Assembly (NCBI RefSeq): GCF_900496995.4
Contig: NC_044008.1
Location: 7,697,276-7,761,275 of the forward strand
DNA: 64,000 bases
Source: Aquila chrysaetos chrysaetos
Taxonomy: Eukaryota > Chordata > Aves > Accipitriformes > Accipitridae
Direction of reading: 5' to 3'
Each line of letters opens with the position of its first letter. Positions within the stretch are counted from its first letter, which is position 1. The notes under the pieces are model-generated. The model ran no database searches. It worked only from the letters and a program-made list of their open reading frames with translations, and was not told the DNA's origin. This document shows, piece after piece, positions 1 to 12,500 of the stretch. The position numbers were made by a program, and so were the translations under genes.

Positions 1-3000
1 CAGAAAGAGGTACAAAAAGCAGATCCACACCACTCATTTCCTAGAATTCTCTGAAATTATTAATATCACTGAAAGCTAGAGCAGGATTTACACTATCAGA
101 CTGAAATAATGTTTCACAGGATAAGTGGAGAGGGCTGCTCATGAATGCAGTGTCTTACTGCCTGGTTTGAAATGAAAAACTAATCAGAGAATGTACTAAA
201 TGGCTCAGGGGAAGGCAAGCAGGATGGAAAGCCTGCCCCTCCTCTCTTAAATACTTCTGCTGTTAAAATTTAGCCCAACTCAGTGGTGACTAAAAAGTTG
301 TCTTGTAGCTTTTGTAAAATAAATGGATCACCTTAAGCTTTCTCCATATAAAGCCTGCACATTATGACAAACCAGAAACCAATGTAGATAAATCAGTGCG
401 ATCAGGCAGCAGGGAGACACGTTGGCTCACAACGTCTCAGCTGAATTTAGCTTAACACTGGCTCAGATTTGTTCTTTGGGCACCTTAGTCTCTACCCACA
501 AACTTAGCCGGCATGTTTCAGTGAGCAAGTGGAGACAAAACTAAAAGAGAATGACCTGGGAGCATGGACATGAGTACACTTGCTTGGGAGGGCTCAGCCT
601 CTGCTCCACTGGCCACACACAGACTCGAAGAGCTCAAGAGCTCAGCTGGAAGAGTGACGAGTCCCACATCTCAGTGGCTGTGATTCCTGTAGTTTTCAGA
701 TTCTTAAAAGCTAAGTTTTGCAACGTGGAGTTCTGAGACACCTTCTCCCCACAGCAGATCAAACCTCCCTCCATGCCTGCCCTCCCCTCCTGTTTTGGTC
801 TCTGTAAGTTACACACAGCTTTAACAATTTTGGTATGGCTTCACAGTGAATAGTTAAAATGTGCATAGTTCCCACACAACTAGTTTTGTATCAGGATAAA
901 GCTGCTGAGGGCTGTGAGACTATGCTAGTAAACATTGCAACATCCTTCCCTCAGTCCTACAGACCTCCCCAGGCACCAGCCATCACTGGAAACAAAATAT
1001 GGGACTAGATGGATCTGTCGCCTAATCAGCTCTACACCTCTCCTATCAGCAGCTCATGGTTGTAACATAGAAGTACTAACAAATCTTATTTCAACAAGAT
1101 GAAGATGTTACCACAACCAGCTGTATGCTCCTGCCTCCCTGCTGCTATCTCCTGCTTTGCTGTCACAAAGGCGGTGGAGACTTCTCATGTGCTTCAGTGC
1201 AAGGTCAGGTTGGGTTAGCTTAAGCCACCAGTGGAGATGGTGGTGGACAGTAAGGTGCAGATGGCCACAGTGGTGTGTTCAATCACTCCTCTAGATCAAA
1301 AAGAGCATGCCTCCCTGTGGCCTCATGTCAGAGAGAAACTGGTACACTTCAGGGAATGGCCAGTGAACTAAACAACACAAAAAAGAGCTTTTCTACCAGT
1401 CTAGGTACTGTGTATTTTTTTTTCAGCAAACAAATCTGAGGGGCTGATAGGTACATTGCTGCTCACTACTCATCCACATACCGGTTAACAAGTTACCTTC
1501 CCTCTCCAGGCAGAGACAGCTATCAGAGCCTATCTTACTCAGTCACACTATATTCAGCTTCACTTATTTTTCTTCACAGCCTTGCTGGCTTAGAGACAAT
1601 ATCCTCTGCTTAGATTCTCCCATCCTGAGAAAGGCCCAGAGATGGAGGTGGCCCCATTTGAAAGGCAAGAGCTGAACATCATTGTCATTTTAATTAATAT
1701 CCTGCAGAGGCACGAAGAAAAGCAAATAAAAAGGGATGAAAGAAAATAAAAATCAAAACAAAATTAGGTCAATCGTCTTTCTCAAGGGATCTTCTGCAGA
1801 CAGCCCAAGGACCCTCTGCTCCCCACAACCCACACTTCACTCTTCACCTTATCGAAGCCTGGCACCCCACTTCCACCCTCCTGTCGTGGGGGGGGAGAGG
1901 CAGCCTTGGAAGGGGCAGAAAGCAGTCCTGTTGTACAACACCAGTAATCTGACACTGTCTTTAACAAGATTATCTTGTATCCCTCTCTCCTCCCTCCCCC
2001 CATACGCACAAGAAACCCTTTTTAAGGCTAGTGCTGGTTTGCTTCTCTACTCAGGGAAGCTTATGCTACTAAATAATCTGCACTTTTTTCCTCCCCTCAT
2101 GTTATTTCTGTCTCTGGGTGTTTCTCATTTTCCTCTATCTTACGCTTTTCCCTCCTGGCATTAATAACATTGTGGAGAATGATTTCAGATGCCAGCCTAA
2201 GTCTGTGCTTCAGAGACACAGCTTTGGACAGAAAACGTTGGCTGAGACAGGGAGCTGGAGAGATTGTTTCCTGTGGTCTCGCTCACCACCCTACCCCCCC
2301 GCCCCGTAGCCACAGGGACCACCAGCATCCCCTGCGGAGCCATCACGTTTCCCATCCCGTCAACCCGACGATGCTAACAGGCACTTAATTGTGCTGATGG
2401 GCAGAAAGGAAGAGGGGAAAAGGCAGGCAGCTAAATACGATAACAGTGAAGGACCGTGTTTAAGGACGTTGGCACAAGTGATGTGCCTCAGACAACAGTG
2501 TCAGATGCTCCGAGGGAGTGATGGACAAGAAATACGACCGTGAGAGAGCCTTAAGAAAACACTAGGATGAGGAAGAGTAAGTGAAGTCTCATATGAAGAA
2601 AGCCCCTTGTAGGATAGGAGGCATGAAGATAGGAGGGAGACTAGTTAAAGCTTATAGAGTAATTACATGTCTCTTAATCAGTGATATTGCTTTCCCATTA
2701 ATTCTACCGGGGATTTCGAGGCTGCACGTTGCTGTTCGTCGCTGGAACTGAGAGCTCACCAGCTGCATGCTGTCCGGGTGAAAGTTTTGCGCTGGGCCTT
2801 CACCACAGGCTGGTCCCAGCCCCGGGCATGCAGGTTAGTCCAGCCCAAGCTGAGCAGCTTTGCTGCATTAACTTTGCTACAGTACCTGTTACTGCTGGCA
2901 AGCTCCCTCCCATGTATTGGAGAACCTTGCCGGCACAACCAGGGTGGGTGGTATTTTTTTTTTTTGCTACAGTGATGCTGATTCTTTCACAAAATGTGAG

Positions 3001-3386
3001 AAAATTCATCTATCCTCCCAGATACATATAGTTTAGAGGGGAAGGTCATTTGGGTTATGTCTTAACAGCACAGTGAGTGGCTTGTCAGACCAAACCACAC
3101 AGAATTAAAAAAACTTCTACCTGCAACCCTGGATGGATCAGCTAGTTTCGGACTCAGATTTCATCAAACACAGGGAAGAAGAGTTTGGGTGCTAATGGAA
3201 AGGGGTTAGAGACAACATAAGGAAACACTGTACTTCACACAGAAGCCTGCTAAAATCTTAGAGGTCTAATTTTCATAGTGTGAACATGTACAACTACAGT
3301 CAACAAGAAAAACACTTCTGTGGATACAAAGGCTCTAAGCTTTTAATCTTACGCTCACATGTTGTTCCTTATATTTTTATACATAC
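1..3386 (-). other. BEND7 intron 7 or 3' flank, no exon recognised
   Basis: AT-moderate sequence with no recognisable protein. The expected final BEND7 exon (a short acidic tail in mammals) was looked for on the minus strand and not found, so it probably lies outside the window. Open frames here are short, start without support and are not conserved-looking. Confidence 0.6.
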
Positions 3387-3506
3387 CTGAGCCTCTTTTT
3401 AATCGTCGTCTTGCAAGTTTAATTTGATCCTGAAGAATCTGGACCCAGTCCCTAGGACCAGGAAGTTTATCCACATGGTTAGCAGTGCAGTATTTTTCTG
3501 TAAAGA
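3387..3506 (-). CDS. BEND7: BEND7 coding exon 7 (BEN domain, second part)
   Basis: 120 nt, phase 1-1. The acceptor is TTATTTCAG|TCTTTA and the donor GGCTCAG|GTATGT. It encodes residues 354-393, with landmarks [25 protein letters not shown] and ARRRLKRGS. It completes the BEN domain. The reading frame continues past the donor by one base, so at least one more coding exon exists at lower coordinates. Confidence 0.95.
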
Positions 3507-6500
3507 CTGAAATAAAAAGATACCATCTTTTTGAAATGTGCCACCAGAATGGAGAAAATGAGACTGGAGAGGATTATAAACAAAATATATCAAATTATCC
3601 ACTTATCAAAAAGCATTTAAATGGCCAATCTAGCATTGCGAGAACAGAGTCCAACTCAGTGTTTCACAAGTTTATCATTCAGAAGTCATTTGTGTGTATA
3701 AATATCACAGCGATACCATGGTTACTACTTATAAAAGCCTATCCCAGAGAAACCGTCTACACCTGATGTCTTCCATTCATGAATTTCACACAAAAGCATC
3801 ACAGAAAAATAATAGTGTACTTTGAACTCAGTCTCCAGATGTGGCAGGAACTCATAAATGCTGCCTCCCATACGGTACAAGTAGAGAGCTGAAGATCTGG
3901 TCATTTGGTGGCCTCTTGGTCAGGTTCCTAAGGCTGCAGGCAAACTGATGAAAGATAGAAGTCCTACTACTGCGGAAATCTCTACAGTTCTCATACTGCC
4001 AAACCAGATGGAATAGAATTTTTATAAAGCTACTAAAAAAAAAAAAGGCATTATTGAAAAAAACGAAGTATCCTACAGGTCCAATTTTATGTTTTATAAA
4101 AACGGTACATTATCTTTAATTCCATATTTACAGCAAACCTAGCAATGTTATACCAAAAATACAAAACTATAAAAGAAGTGAAACTGATGCAATTGATTTT
4201 CATCATGCATCTGAGAGGTGTGCAAAAAATAAACAAGAGCAGAAACAGAAAAAATATTATTACTGTTAGTATTGCTATTGTAGTCTTGGTCAGAGGTCTC
4301 AGAGCCCAGTGTCCAATTATGACTGGCAAACAAAGAGAGAAAACTGGTCCCAGCTCAAGGAATTTGCAAACCTTGAGAATAAACGTCACACAAATGGGAT
4401 GGAAAAGCATGCAACAAAAAAATGACAATTTCAGTATTTTTATACACGCACTTTTGAAATAGTACTAGCTGGTAAGTATAAGGGGACTGGAAAGTAATCC
4501 CACCCTCCGAAGTCTTTCCGTGTTAACAACTTCACAGAACCATTGCATGAAAGGCATTAGCAATACTGTAGTCTGATAGCAAGGATGCCAGATGAACTCT
4601 GAGGGCTTCCCAGAGAAGTCAATACAGCCCCACACATCGCCAGTGTCCAGTTTGCAACGATTATGGTCTCTGTGAAGACAGAAATAATCTTTCCCTTCTG
4701 AATCCATACGGTACCTGACACAATGGGAACCTGATCAATGACTAAAGACTCCTACTTACTTCAAACATGCAACTGCAGTTCCTGCTTGTGACCAGGGCCT
4801 GGGGACAACCTGTGACACTAGGCTGTACCCAGGCCACCCACTGCAGGTGCCTACCGTGGGAATTACGACTACTGCCTGCTGTTGCCTGCATAGAAGCCAG
4901 GGTCTGGCAGCCTTGTAGGGCCAATATGTTAACTTGCTTCTCGTCTCTAACTTGCTTGTTCTTCTCTTGAATGAAAGTCCAAACAGCTTTGATTGCTCAA
5001 TGTGTGTTAGGGAAACACAAATGTGGGCAAAAAGGAATGGGAGTGCAACAGGAAGGAGACAGGAGAAGCGGGACCTCCCTTTTCTAGTCCACCTGAGCTG
5101 TATGGTGCTAACAACCCCTCCATCATAGAATCATAGACTGGTTTGAGTTGAAAGGGAATTTTAACGTTCATCTAGTTCCAACCCCCCTGCCATGGGCAGG
5201 GACACCTTCCACTAGACCAGGTTGCTCAAAGCCCCGTCCAACCTGGCCTTGAACACTGCCAGGGATGGGGCATCTACAGCTTCTCTGGGCAACCTGTGCC
5301 AGTGCCTCACCACCCTCATAAAAAAAAAAGTCTTCCTCATGTCCAATCTAAACCTACACTCTTTCAGTTTAAAACTGCTGCCCCTTGTCCTGTCACCACA
5401 GGCTTTGGTAAAACATCTCTCCATCTTTCTTATAAGCCCCCTTAAGTACTGAAAGGCCACAATAAGGTCTCCCTGGGGCCTTCTCTTCTCCAGGCTGAAC
5501 CCCACCTTTCTCAGCCTGTCCTCATAGGAGAGGTGCTCCATCCCTCTGATCATCTTCGTGGCCCTCCTCTGGACCCGCTCCAACAGGTCCATGTCTTTCC
5601 TTGCTGAGGACCCCAGAGCTGGATGCAGTACTGCAGGGGGGTCTCACCAGAGTGGAGCAGAGGGGCAGAATCCCCTCCCTTGACCTGCTGGCCACGCTGC
5701 TTTTGATGCAGCCCAGGACACGGTTGGCTTTCTGGGCTGCGAGCGCACATTGTTGGCTCATGTCCAGCTTTTCATCTGCCAGTATTCGCAAGTCCTTCTC
5801 TGCAGGGCTGCTCTTGATCCCTTCATCCACCAGCCTGTACTGATATTATGGATTGCCCTGACCCATGTGCAGGACCTTGCACTTGGCCGTCTTGAACTTC
5901 ACGAGGTTCACATGGATCCGCTCCTCAAGCCTGCCACAGTCCCTCTGGTTGGCATCCCTTCCCTCCAGCATGTCGACTGCACCACACAGCTTGGTGTCAT
6001 CCAGTATCTAAAGGGGGCCCACAAGAAAGCTGGAGAGGGACTTTTTACAAGGGCATGTAGTGATAGGACAAGGGGTAATCACTGTGAGGATGGTGAAGCA
6101 CTGGAAGAGGTTGCCCAGAGAAGCTGTGGATGTCCTGTCCCTGGAAGTGTTCAAGGCCAGGTTGGATGGGGCTCTGAGCAACCTGGTCTGGTGGAAGGTG
6201 TCCCTGCTCATGGCAGGGAGGGTGGAACTAGATGATCTTTGAAGGTCTCTTCCAACCCAAACCATTCTATGAGTCTATGACCTGCTAACTTGCTGAGGGT
6301 GCACTCAATCCCACTATATATGTCATTGATGAGGATATCAAATAGTATTGGTCCCAGTATGGATCCCTGAAGGACACATCACACTTCTGAACACAGCTCA
6401 TTGACTTCTGCAGGGAAGGACTTCACTGGCTGGATTTCTAGTCAACGACATAAAGGAAAAATAACAGCTTCTGATTTTTTTTTTAATCATCTTTTTTCCC

Positions 6501-9500
6501 CCAGTTCTGAGTGAAAGATTGATGCAACTCACAAGTGAAACTGATTGCCCAGGAGAAACACTGCAACTGATTCAACAAGTGCCACTGAATACCCGAAGTC
6601 AAAAGACAGAATTTCTCCCCAGCTAATCATCCCGTTGCAGAAGCGTTAAATTACTCATAAGGACGACAGTTAAAATGTTTTCAGACACGAAGAACAATTT
6701 CAAGCTAACAGTCCCTCCTTTAAGTTCTCTGCTCATTTTTGTATGAATGTAGCCTTTTCTCCACTTTTGTATCTCTGTCATGGAAAAGGACTAAAAGTGC
6801 CACTAAAGGATATCTGGGCACGTGGTAGAGGAACGTCCTAATAATAATAATGCAAACAACATGATGTTGTTCTTGTGGAGATTTCATACCGGCTCAGTTA
6901 TTTCTTGGAATAAATGAAACAACAGTGTCTGATAGCCCAGCTCTTTGGAGGGAAGAAGGGTGCTATTGGAGCCAGGCTGAGTAAAGATCCACAGGATGTC
7001 AGCTCTTGGCATTTTATTCCATCACAGCTTTTAGGGATGGGCTCCGCTATCAGGGATCAGGCACTAGCATTTGGGCAATACTGTAAATGCCAATAAAGAT
7101 CACTGTTATTACAGTGGTACCTACTAGTACCATTACAGATGAAATTTATCTATTGGAACCACAACTCCCCCCTTTCTTCTCCCAAACTCAAGGGAAGAGG
7201 TTAAATCAAGCCTAAGAATTTGCTACTGAGAAACACTGGTCTCTGCAGTGGGTGACAACTGCTGTTTTAATAGTACTGCTGCATCTACTGAAAAACATTT
7301 ATTTTATCACAGTGCTGCTTAAATTAAGAGGGTTTTTTTTTAAAAGTAATTTTGAACTCCTTTTTCTTCCATTTAACTTATTTATTAAAGCTTTTAAGGA
7401 AGAATGAGATACAGATAGAGTGAATTCAACTACAGATTTTTGCAGATTATTGAGCTCAAGAAAGGAGGGTATAAAAAAGTGTTTGTGATTTAAACCTAAT
7501 TATAAGCATAACTGTAAGAAAGTCTGCCAGCAACTCTGTAAGATGTATTAGGACTATGACATAGCCACAACATATACTTCATTGCAGAATTGCACAGGTT
7601 GAAAGGGTCCTCTGGAGGTCTCCATGTCCAGCCTGCTGCTCAAAGCATGGCCAACTAGATCATGATGCTCTGGACTGTGACCAGTCAAGTTTTGAGTATT
7701 TCCAGGGATGGAGATCCTGCAGCCTCTCTAAGCTGTTATTCCACTGTTCAACCATTCTTATGTTGAAAAAGCTTTTCCCTATATCATATTGAAATTTTCC
7801 ATGTGTCCGATGCCTCTTGTGCCTATGGGAAGAGTCTGAGTCCATCTTCTCTATACCATCCCATTAGGTAGTTCTGGACAGCAATAAGGTTTCTCCTGAA
7901 TCGTCTTCTCTCCCATTCTCTCAGCCTCTCTTCATATGTCACTTCACATACATACTTCACATACATACCTGCTTCAGTACCATAAGTCTTGGTGGCCCTC
8001 CACTGCACTCAAGCCAGTATGTCAATGTCTTTCTTGCATGGGGAGAGGGGGGCAAAAGTGGACACAGAGGTGGTTGCAAAGCATTCCCCTGCCCCCTTTT
8101 GTTGCCAGTGGACTTACAGAAGCTCTTCTCATTGCCTTACGTCTCCTAGGTTAGCAATCTGTACCTCAAGATGAGTCATAGCCTCTAAAATAAGCTCTAC
8201 TTTGCAACACAGCCTGTCTTTTGGTAACTTGGGTATTTTCCCTACTATATCAGATTTCAAAATAATAGAATCTAGTTCAGAATCTCTGGCTTAATACTAG
8301 CTCTTTATGTGTTGCGATCACAGAGTTTGAAGGTACATGTGTTCTTCTGGAAACTAGAAAGCAGTGATTGCTAAGAAAAAACACCCAGCACAGGATCCTC
8401 ACACCAACTAAGAAATCTGCTCCCACAAGAGAAGGACCACCACTGTTCTTAGGAGCATTAAACTCATCTCAGTCCCAGTATTACCTCCCTCCATCTCTCC
8501 TCAATCCAGCTACCAACTACTAAACTATTTACAGAGCAGACACAGTCAGATGCAGTGCGAGCCTCAGAATTTTGATTGAAGAGGATCAGTTACGCTGTCA
8601 TTGTGTTTTCAAGATTTCTTTGCATCTCTGATATCCGGAAAAAAAAATAATTATCTTACACGAACATTGAGTTTCTAACCTTAGAGCCTGACTTCAGAAA
8701 CTGGGATCATTGGCTTAAAATTAACACAAGCTGTCCCCGTAGAAGCTATTTTTAACAAGTGAATGAAAGGGAATAGAAATAAGACTGCATATTTTAATAG
8801 ACCTAACACACGTCAGAAATTCTAATCCCCTTACACTCTCCTTAGCTGAGAATAGGTTATAATTACACATATGAAAGAAAGCAAAAAACATACCTTTTAT
8901 TGCACCCACAATATTTTGGTCTAGTCCTTTCCGGTTGTCATTGAGCCCTCTTTTCCTTTTGCCATTTGGTAAAGAGTTAGCCAAAGTCTTGTCATCAAAA
9001 AATGCACAGACCAGCTTCCTAAAAAGCAGACTTCCTGAGCGAGTATAGTTTGATAATATAGAGTCCAGCTGAGATTTCGGCATGAAGACGTCAAAGCCTT
9101 CTGCAAGTTGCACTTCTGGCTACCAAAAGAATACAAATGTTTTAATTAAATGAGCATTCAAAGACACTATTTTACTTCAATCATGCATCTGGTGAGACTT
9201 TACAATCACTTAATCAAACCATGAACCTTTTCCCAGCTATTCAGTACCACAGCAGCCTACTTCATTGAAATCAAACCCCATCAGTGAATAAGCACCTTAA
9301 AAGGCAAATCAAATAATCATACTCATGTCCAGCCGCTGTAATAGTTAACAATTACTGACATTATTTCTAGGTGTACAGCTAACAAAAAGAAAAGAGATAC
9401 CTTTCAATATTGGATAATAATGACAAACTAGAGGATCATCCCAGAGCAACAATCCTATGTGATGCTTTTTGGACATCTATCTAACCATTTTATGGACTTG

Positions 9501-12500
9501 TTTCACTGCCAAATTATGTGAACAAGCATGCTGTTGGGCAGCCAGGCATTTCCAAGAAGCACAAATGCAGGGCTACCAGTCCATTCCATGTGGTTTCCCA
9601 AGAGGGCTTCCAGCGCAGGTATGGCCCATATGAGTAGAAGTAGATGATGAGTTTGAGGCTGCCCTTGGAGCCAGCGCTTGCTGATCATCCATTTCTCCCT
9701 TCTTTTCATATTCCCAAAATGCATCCTTAGAAGAGGATGATGTTAGATAGACACCTTGTTTCAGCATAAAAAACCTCAGTGGTAAATCACAGGGATTTAT
9801 GCGACTGCTAGAAAGTGAGATGGAGGGGAAGAGAAGGAAACAAAATTATCCTGCATTTCGCAAGAGTCTTGTCTCAAGTACCTTGTGGGCCAAAGCAGAC
9901 AAAGGCCTTCAAGGAAGTCCCCTTTCTAAGAGTCTTTTTGCTGTCCCTATCTGTACGTATCAGAAATTACACAAATAATATTTGCAGTATCTTCTCCTGT
10001 GACTACCACACAGTGCTTACACAAGATGTCTGTATGGAATAATTATATACCTAGAATGAAGATACATCATGAATAAACTAAAAATTTTAAGATATTATCT
10101 GAAAGTTGGCAAGGGGGGCAAAAAATCAGTGGTCATGATGTGAGAAAATAAGCTAACATTACAGCCTTGCTCCTAATAACTTGCTCTTTTTTTTCCCCTA
10201 CATGAAAACATGTCCACCAGTGATGGTGCATTTTCAAAGATGTTTACAGAGCAAGAGCAAATGCCATCTCCTATCAAATCACCTGCAAACATCTTGAATC
10301 TAGACAGAAGAAAGGGCTGCCATTCTCAGAAGAATTTGGCTGTGTAACTCTTTTCCCATGGATTTTTAAAAATCAGTATCAAGAGCGTTACAGCAAGCAG
10401 AATATTTTCAAATCATACACTATCATTGGATATGCATGTGTATTGTGTGATAAAACTGAAGATTACAATGCTTTGGGAAGCCAGGACAAAGAACCTTAAA
10501 ATATGCAGATAGTAATTAAAAAAAATAAAAATCTAAAAAGCATGTAAGTTTCTCAGATTGTTCTGGATGAAAAGCTGTTTTTTACCTTGAGAACTTTCAA
10601 AATGCTGGATCCAGCAAAACAGGCAGAGTTATTTTATTTGACATTTGACAACCTTCTGAAGTAGGTGGGTTTTTAATATGTTACTTCTAAACTTTCTGGT
10701 GACAGAAAAGATTTTCAAGAGTAAATAAATGTGGGCCAAGTTTAGAACTTGGAAAAAATTCTACTTTGTGTTAACCAAAAAACAGAATGTAGTTGTCATG
10801 GTGATGAAGGTATCCTGTCCTATTCTCTTACTTAGGTCTTGAGCCTTATGATAGCAATCTAAGATGACCTCAGTGATACCAGACACCTAGGGCAGACAAA
10901 TCATCTTCACTAATACAGCTGTAAAATACATTTCAAACCCTACCAGTGCACTAGCATGGAGGAGTCAATATTATTTTAGTTTCGAATATTTTATTCTTAA
11001 TATAGGAATCAATTTGTATATCAGTAAAATAATTTGAAGGCAAAAAGCTGATTTATTATTGCTTTCCTTTAGTAGTAAACTATTCTTCAATCAAAGACAA
11101 TCAGTACCTAATTGAACTTTATGATCACTTTGAATGCAACTTCTGAAAAGGAAAAGCATTTGTTAGTAGATAACGATCATGGCATAAGGAACAGGTGGGT
11201 AAACTACTCGTGTACAATAAAATAAATAAGACCTGAATGCCAAAGGCTTTTGCTGTGCTAAAATTAACTGGCAGTGAATTAGATTTAATCCTAGACATTT
11301 CAGTAGGTTGTACTATGTAGATTAGAAATGATTAGGTTATAAATGAAATATTGTAACAGTAAAACAAACACAGAAAGTTTAACTAAGAGTAACAGAACAT
11401 TACATTTCATGGGCCAGATTAGGAGTTGGTCTCACAAAGACTTTTTCCACCTCCATAAGTAGCAGTATTTCATCTCAGCAAATCTGAACTAATTGCACTG
11501 GTTTCAGTAGCCCCAATTTTATACACATTAAACTGAGTTTTTTCTTAAAGTTCAATAAATGTTGGCAAAATAACAGCGGTGGCAGTCCTGGCATATGACA
11601 CAGCACCCGCTACAGACAACTCGTGCAATATTCTCAAGGGAACATTTATTTATGGTGCTGCGTAAAATGTCTTTCAGTTTTTTCAGGCACTCAGATACAC
11701 TGGAGATGCTTATGAATAAATAGAAAAAGATAATACCGCCATTCATTCTGACAGAAGTGACTTTCTTTAGCCTTCTTAAAATGTTTAAGGTCACATTTTA
11801 TTTCCACTGTTAAATATATCTGTTTTCAGAACTCAACTGTTTTCTTTCCAAAGACAAAACAAAATCAATTTGTTTGTCTCGAGGTTCTGGCTCTGTAAAT
11901 TTAGTCAAACAACTACTGTGGCAAGCAGGGGCCAAAGCATGGGATGGCAGATGAGGACCTGATTTATAAGCCACATGTTTCCTCTTCTTTTTTTTCTTAG
12001 GTCAAATTGGCACGAAGAATTGTGTCCAGCGATGGAACACATTCATAAAGCCAAATTAAATTCCATTGCAAGTAAAAAACGGTTTTCAAAACCAGAAAAG
12101 AGTGCCACAAGCAAAGAAAAATTATAAGCACAAATTGTGTACTGGAGATAAATTACCAGTCCCTCCCCAAACCATTCCCTCAAACATTATTAAGCATAAT
12201 ACTACAAAAGGAAAGCCTTTGAAAAACCATCAAACTAGTTACTCTGTATCACTACGCTGACTCTGTAGCATGAGACTGCAATCTAATTAGTGGTGTGGCT
12301 TGCATCTATACAACTGAATTATCATGACTGCTCTTTTTTATTATTAGTTCCCACTTCCAGAAAGGTAGAATATTATCTGCTGCATTGTTTTCATTTATGC
12401 TTATTGATACTGAATTTAATTATGTTTTTCTAGCTAATAGTACTTAGGAAATTGGAAACTGCCTGCTCAAAATTAAAAATATATTAGAGAAATTAATGAT

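Larger units (their letters stand above)
3507..8893 (-). other. BEND7 intron 6 with two CR1 loci
   Basis: Intron between coding exons 6 and 7. It holds the nested CR1 locus at about 5122-6390 and an older CR1 copy at about 7581-8038. No exon is recognised in the rest. Confidence 0.8.
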
